From: Candidatus Aquidulcis frankliniae
Lineage (GTDB): Bacteria > Chloroflexota > Limnocylindria > Limnocylindrales > Limnocylindraceae
Length of the DNA: 6,470 bases
Direction of reading: 5' to 3'
Assembly (NCBI GenBank): GCA_009925905.1
Contig: RFPZ01000064.1
Span: forward strand, 1 to 6,470
Position numbers and translations under genes: made by a program. The notes under the pieces are model-generated. The model worked only from the letters and a program-made list of their open reading frames with translations, was not told the origin of the DNA and did no database searches. Below, in pieces: positions 4,690 to 6,470 of this stretch (its first letter is position 1; every line of letters starts with the position of its first letter).

Positions 4690-5979
4690 ATGACCAGCAA
4701 GAAGTCCGGTGCCGCAGGCACCCTGTTTGAAATTGAGGGGGATCGCCTTCTCGCCCGCTCCGCGGCGCACAGCTCGCGCTTTATCAAGCTCACGGTGGTG
4801 GCACCGCCCGTTACGAGCAAGCGCGCGCGCCCAGCCGTTCGCATCGGCTTCGTTTTGGATCGCTCTGGCTCCATGCAGGGTGATCCAATTCGCTACGCCC
4901 GCAAGGCGATCCTTGACGGCATTGACATGCTCTCGGGGCGCGATGAGTTTGCGGTTGTCTCGTTTGATAACCAGGTAGAGACCCACCTGTCGTTGACAGG
5001 TGTAGTTGAGGGCCAGCGAGCTGCGAAGGCTGCTATCCCAACGATTGAGGCGCGAGGAAATACCAATCTCTGTGACGGCTACCTCACTGGAGCCCAGGAG
5101 GTTGGTGGTGCCGCGGATGGCGACATGATCCGGCGCGTCATTCTGATCTCTGATGGACACGCCAACGCGGGAGTGACCGATTCGGCGACACTCGCACGCC
5201 ACGCCTCCGAGCTGCGGGCTCGGGGGGTGAGTACCGCAACGCTCGGCATCGGCGACGGCTTTGACGAGGTCCTGATGTCAGCCATTGCCAATGGTGGTGG
5301 CGGACCGGCGCAGTACGCCGGCGACCCTGACCAGATCGGCGCCGCGATTGCCGAGTGCATCGGCGAGGCCCTCGAGGTCACGCTGCGCGATGCACATGTG
5401 GTGATTCGGGTCCCAGGTGCTGATATTGAGCTGCTCAGTGCTGGCGACGTAACGTCGCGCCGTGGCGAGCTGCGAGTAGCGCTTGGCGACCTTGCCGAGA
5501 GCCAAGAGCGCGAGGTTGTGCTGCGGGTCCGCCTGCCGCTGGGTAGCGAGGGAGAGCAGATCGGTCTCACCGCTGAACTCAGTGGGCGGGACGAGACGGG
5601 CGAGGTGCTGATGGAACAGAACTACGCCTGGACCTACGCAGGATCAGCCGAGAACGATGCTCAGCCACGCAACCGGGTAGTCGACCGAGTGGTCGCCCAG
5701 CTCTTTGCCGCTGAGGCTCGTGAGCGGGCGATTGCGCTCAACCGTGAGGGCTCGTATGAGCGAGCCCAAGCGGTGATTGAGAAGGTTGCACGCCGGATCG
5801 CCTCATATGCGGGAGATGATCGGGAGTTGGCAAAGCTCGTGACCAGTCTTCTCGCGGAGGCCGATCAGTGGAGCCGCCCAACGCATGAGCGATTCCGTAA
5901 GGAGTCGTATCACGTCTCGATGTACCAGATGCAGTCGCGAATGGAAGACGGAACGGCTCGCAAGCGCGATCGTCGTTAA
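4690..5979 (+). CDS. Cytoplasmic von Willebrand factor A domain protein
   Basis: This 429-residue protein has no signal peptide or membrane segment. A short N-terminal strand region (10-48) leads into a VWA domain (about 49-225) with a complete metal-ion-dependent adhesion site: DRSGSM (57-62), T125 in GNTN and D155 in LISDGHAN (152-159). A beta-rich domain (about 228-315) and a helical domain (about 327-395) follow, then a basic tail (YHVSMYQMQSRM, then RKRDRR). VWA domains bind partners through the bound metal, so this is probably a scaffold or a sensor of a cytoplasmic complex. No MoxR ATPase, chelatase or Ter gene, the usual partners of bacterial VWA proteins, is nearby. It has a strong ribosome binding site, shares a strand with the MerR-like regulator, and ends before a strong terminator. 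Function beyond the domain level is not recognised. Confidence 0.9.
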   Translation: MTSKKSGAAGTLFEIEGDRLLARSAAHSSRFIKLTVVAPPVTSKRARPAVRIGFVLDRSGSMQGDPIRYARKAILDGIDMLSGRDEFAVVSFDNQVETHLSLTGVVEGQRAAKAAIPTIEARGNTNLCDGYLTGAQEVGGAADGDMIRRVILISDGHANAGVTDSATLARHASELRARGVSTATLGIGDGFDEVLMSAIANGGGGPAQYAGDPDQIGAAIAECIGEALEVTLRDAHVVIRVPGADIELLSAGDVTSRRGELRVALGDLAESQEREVVLRVRLPLGSEGEQIGLTAELSGRDETGEVLMEQNYAWTYAGSAENDAQPRNRVVDRVVAQLFAAEARERAIALNREGSYERAQAVIEKVARRIASYAGDDRELAKLVTSLLAEADQWSRPTHERFRKESYHVSMYQMQSRMEDGTARKRDRR

Positions 5980-6002
5980 GCGGTGATCACTCTGGAATAA
6001 AG

Positions 6003-6036
6003 AAGAGACCCCGCACCTTGCGGTGCGGGGTCTCTT
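6003..6036. terminator. Bidirectional intrinsic terminator between convergent genes
   Basis: A perfect 15-bp stem (6003-6017 with 6022-6036) closes a TTGC tetraloop and is GC-rich at its core (CCCCGCACC). Downstream on the plus strand is TGTCGTTCT, a weak T-tract. On the minus strand the stem is followed by TCTTTATTCC, a better one. It lies between the VWA gene and the convergent histone-like gene and probably ends both transcripts. Confidence 0.92.
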
Positions 6037-6038
6037 GT

Positions 6039-6077
6039 CGTTCTAACGAACGTCGAGTGTCGCGCGCGAACGCGCGA
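6039..6077. repeat. Two further hairpins in the convergent intergenic region
   Basis: CGTTC (6039-6043) pairs with GAACG (6048-6052) around TAAC. TCGCGCG (6060-6066) pairs with CGCGCGA (6071-6077) around CGAA. Both lie in the 3' untranslated region of the minus-strand histone-like gene, before the main terminator. They may protect the message from 3' exonucleases. Confidence 0.5.
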
Positions 6078-6081
6078 TGCG

Positions 6082-6101
6082 CTTCGGCTTACTTGCCGAA
6101 G
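6082..6101 (-). repeat. Hairpin with the stop codon in its loop
   Basis: CTTCGGC (6082-6088) and GCCGAAG (6095-6101) form a perfect 7-bp stem. Its 6-nt loop holds the TAA stop of the minus-strand histone-like gene and the preceding lysine codon. The second arm also encodes the end of the protein. Confidence 0.5.
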
Positions 6102-6470
6102 ATGCTCCAACCGGTGGCAGCGGCAGGAGTCGCAGCTGGCTTTGCAGCCTTCTTCGACTTCTTGGCCTTCTTCGCCTTAGGGGCTGCCTTAGCAACCTTC
6201 TTGGCGGCCTTCTTCGCGACCTTCTTCACTGCCTTCTTGGCGGCCTTAGGAGCAGCCTTCTTTGCAGCCTTCTTCACGGCCTTCTTGACTGCCTTCTTCG
6301 CAGCCTTAGGAGCGGCCTTGGCCTTCGCTGCCTTCTTGGCGGCAGGCTTTGCAGCCTTCACAGCCTTCTTGGCAACCTTCTTCACGGCCTTCTTCGCAGC
6401 CTTCTTAGGGGCGGCGGCAGGAACGACGGCGGCGACGGCGGCAACTGCAGCCTTCTTCGCGACCTTCTTC
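6089..6470 (-). CDS. Partial lysine/alanine-rich histone H1-like protein
   Basis: The frame is open from the window's right edge to the TAA at 6091-6089, giving 126 visible residues without the N-terminus. An apparent GTG start at 6385 is only an internal valine codon: the frame continues upstream with the same KKAAKKA composition. The visible part is built from irregular four- to six-residue units of the type KKA, KKV and PKAA, interrupted by an Ala/Val-rich lysine-free segment (AAVAAVAAVVPAAAP). It has no acidic residue. The tail breaks the pattern with TPAAATGWSIFGK, the only aromatic residues. This composition matches eukaryotic H1 tails and the bacterial Hc1/AlgP/HU-tail type of DNA-binding arm. 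It probably binds DNA electrostatically. A globular domain, such as an HU fold, may lie beyond the window. Low-complexity sequence limits any finer assignment. Confidence 0.8.
   Translation of the reverse strand, partial: KKVAKKAAVAAVAAVVPAAAPKKAAKKAVKKVAKKAVKAAKPAAKKAAKAKAAPKAAKKAVKKAVKKAAKKAAPKAAKKAVKKVAKKAAKKVAKAAPKAKKAKKSKKAAKPAATPAAATGWSIFGK

Noticed and set aside
4645..5202. Minus-strand open frame of 185 codons
   Set aside because: It overlaps the VWA domain coding region on the opposite strand, and its translation shows no motif.
6089..6385. Histone-like gene starting at GTG 6385
   Set aside because: The same frame continues to the window edge with the same KKA-rich composition, so 6385 is an internal valine codon.
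6150..6470. Repeated CCTTCTT-type units suggesting a CRISPR array or DNA tandem repeat
   Set aside because: The units are codons for Lys-Lys-Ala in one open frame. There are no constant repeats with unique spacers.

Overview
The window is a gene-dense, GC-rich bacterial segment. It contains eight genes that I can support plus a partial one at each edge-facing end (the left-edge gene and the lysine/alanine-rich gene at the right edge), arranged in short operons on both strands. No rRNA, tRNA, CRISPR array, insertion sequence or phage gene is visible. The GC-rich codon use, a lipoprotein with a long Ser/Pro-rich linker, starts that look leaderless, and a lysine/alanine-rich histone-like protein would suit an actinobacterial or Chloroflexota-like lineage. 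This is a guess from style; no taxonomic marker gene is present.

Layout. Minus strand, left edge: a TauE/SafE-type membrane transporter (107-916) overlaps the GTG start of a further downstream gene that runs off the window (1-110). Plus strand from 926: a stand-alone DEDDh 3'-5' exonuclease of the DnaQ type starts 9 bp from the divergent transporter start. After a 109-bp, hairpin-rich intergenic region comes a tight three-gene operon with overlapping ends: an unrecognised 127-aa protein (1581-1964), a 75-aa zinc-ribbon protein (1961-2188) and an ADP-ribosylglycohydrolase (2178-3107). This operon converges, with only 16 bp between stop codons, on a minus-strand lipoprotein thermonuclease (3124-3825, TTG start).

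The thermonuclease diverges from a MerR-like regulator (3961-4581). The regulator has the clearest promoter in the window: a perfect TTGACA, TACAAT, and an ATG exactly where transcription should begin. The spacer of that promoter is an imperfect palindrome that could be an operator. A 108-bp region with three GC hairpins then leads to a cytoplasmic von Willebrand factor A (VWA) protein with an intact MIDAS (4690-5979). A perfect 15-bp stem at 6003-6036 probably terminates both this operon and the convergent lysine/alanine-rich histone-H1-like gene (6089 to beyond 6470).

The genes do not form one evident pathway. Two units deserve attention as possible systems: the 127-aa protein/zinc-ribbon/ADP-ribosylglycohydrolase operon, which may reverse an ADP-ribosyl modification (no transferase is present in the window), and the regulator-VWA pair. 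Their biological roles cannot be settled from this sequence alone.
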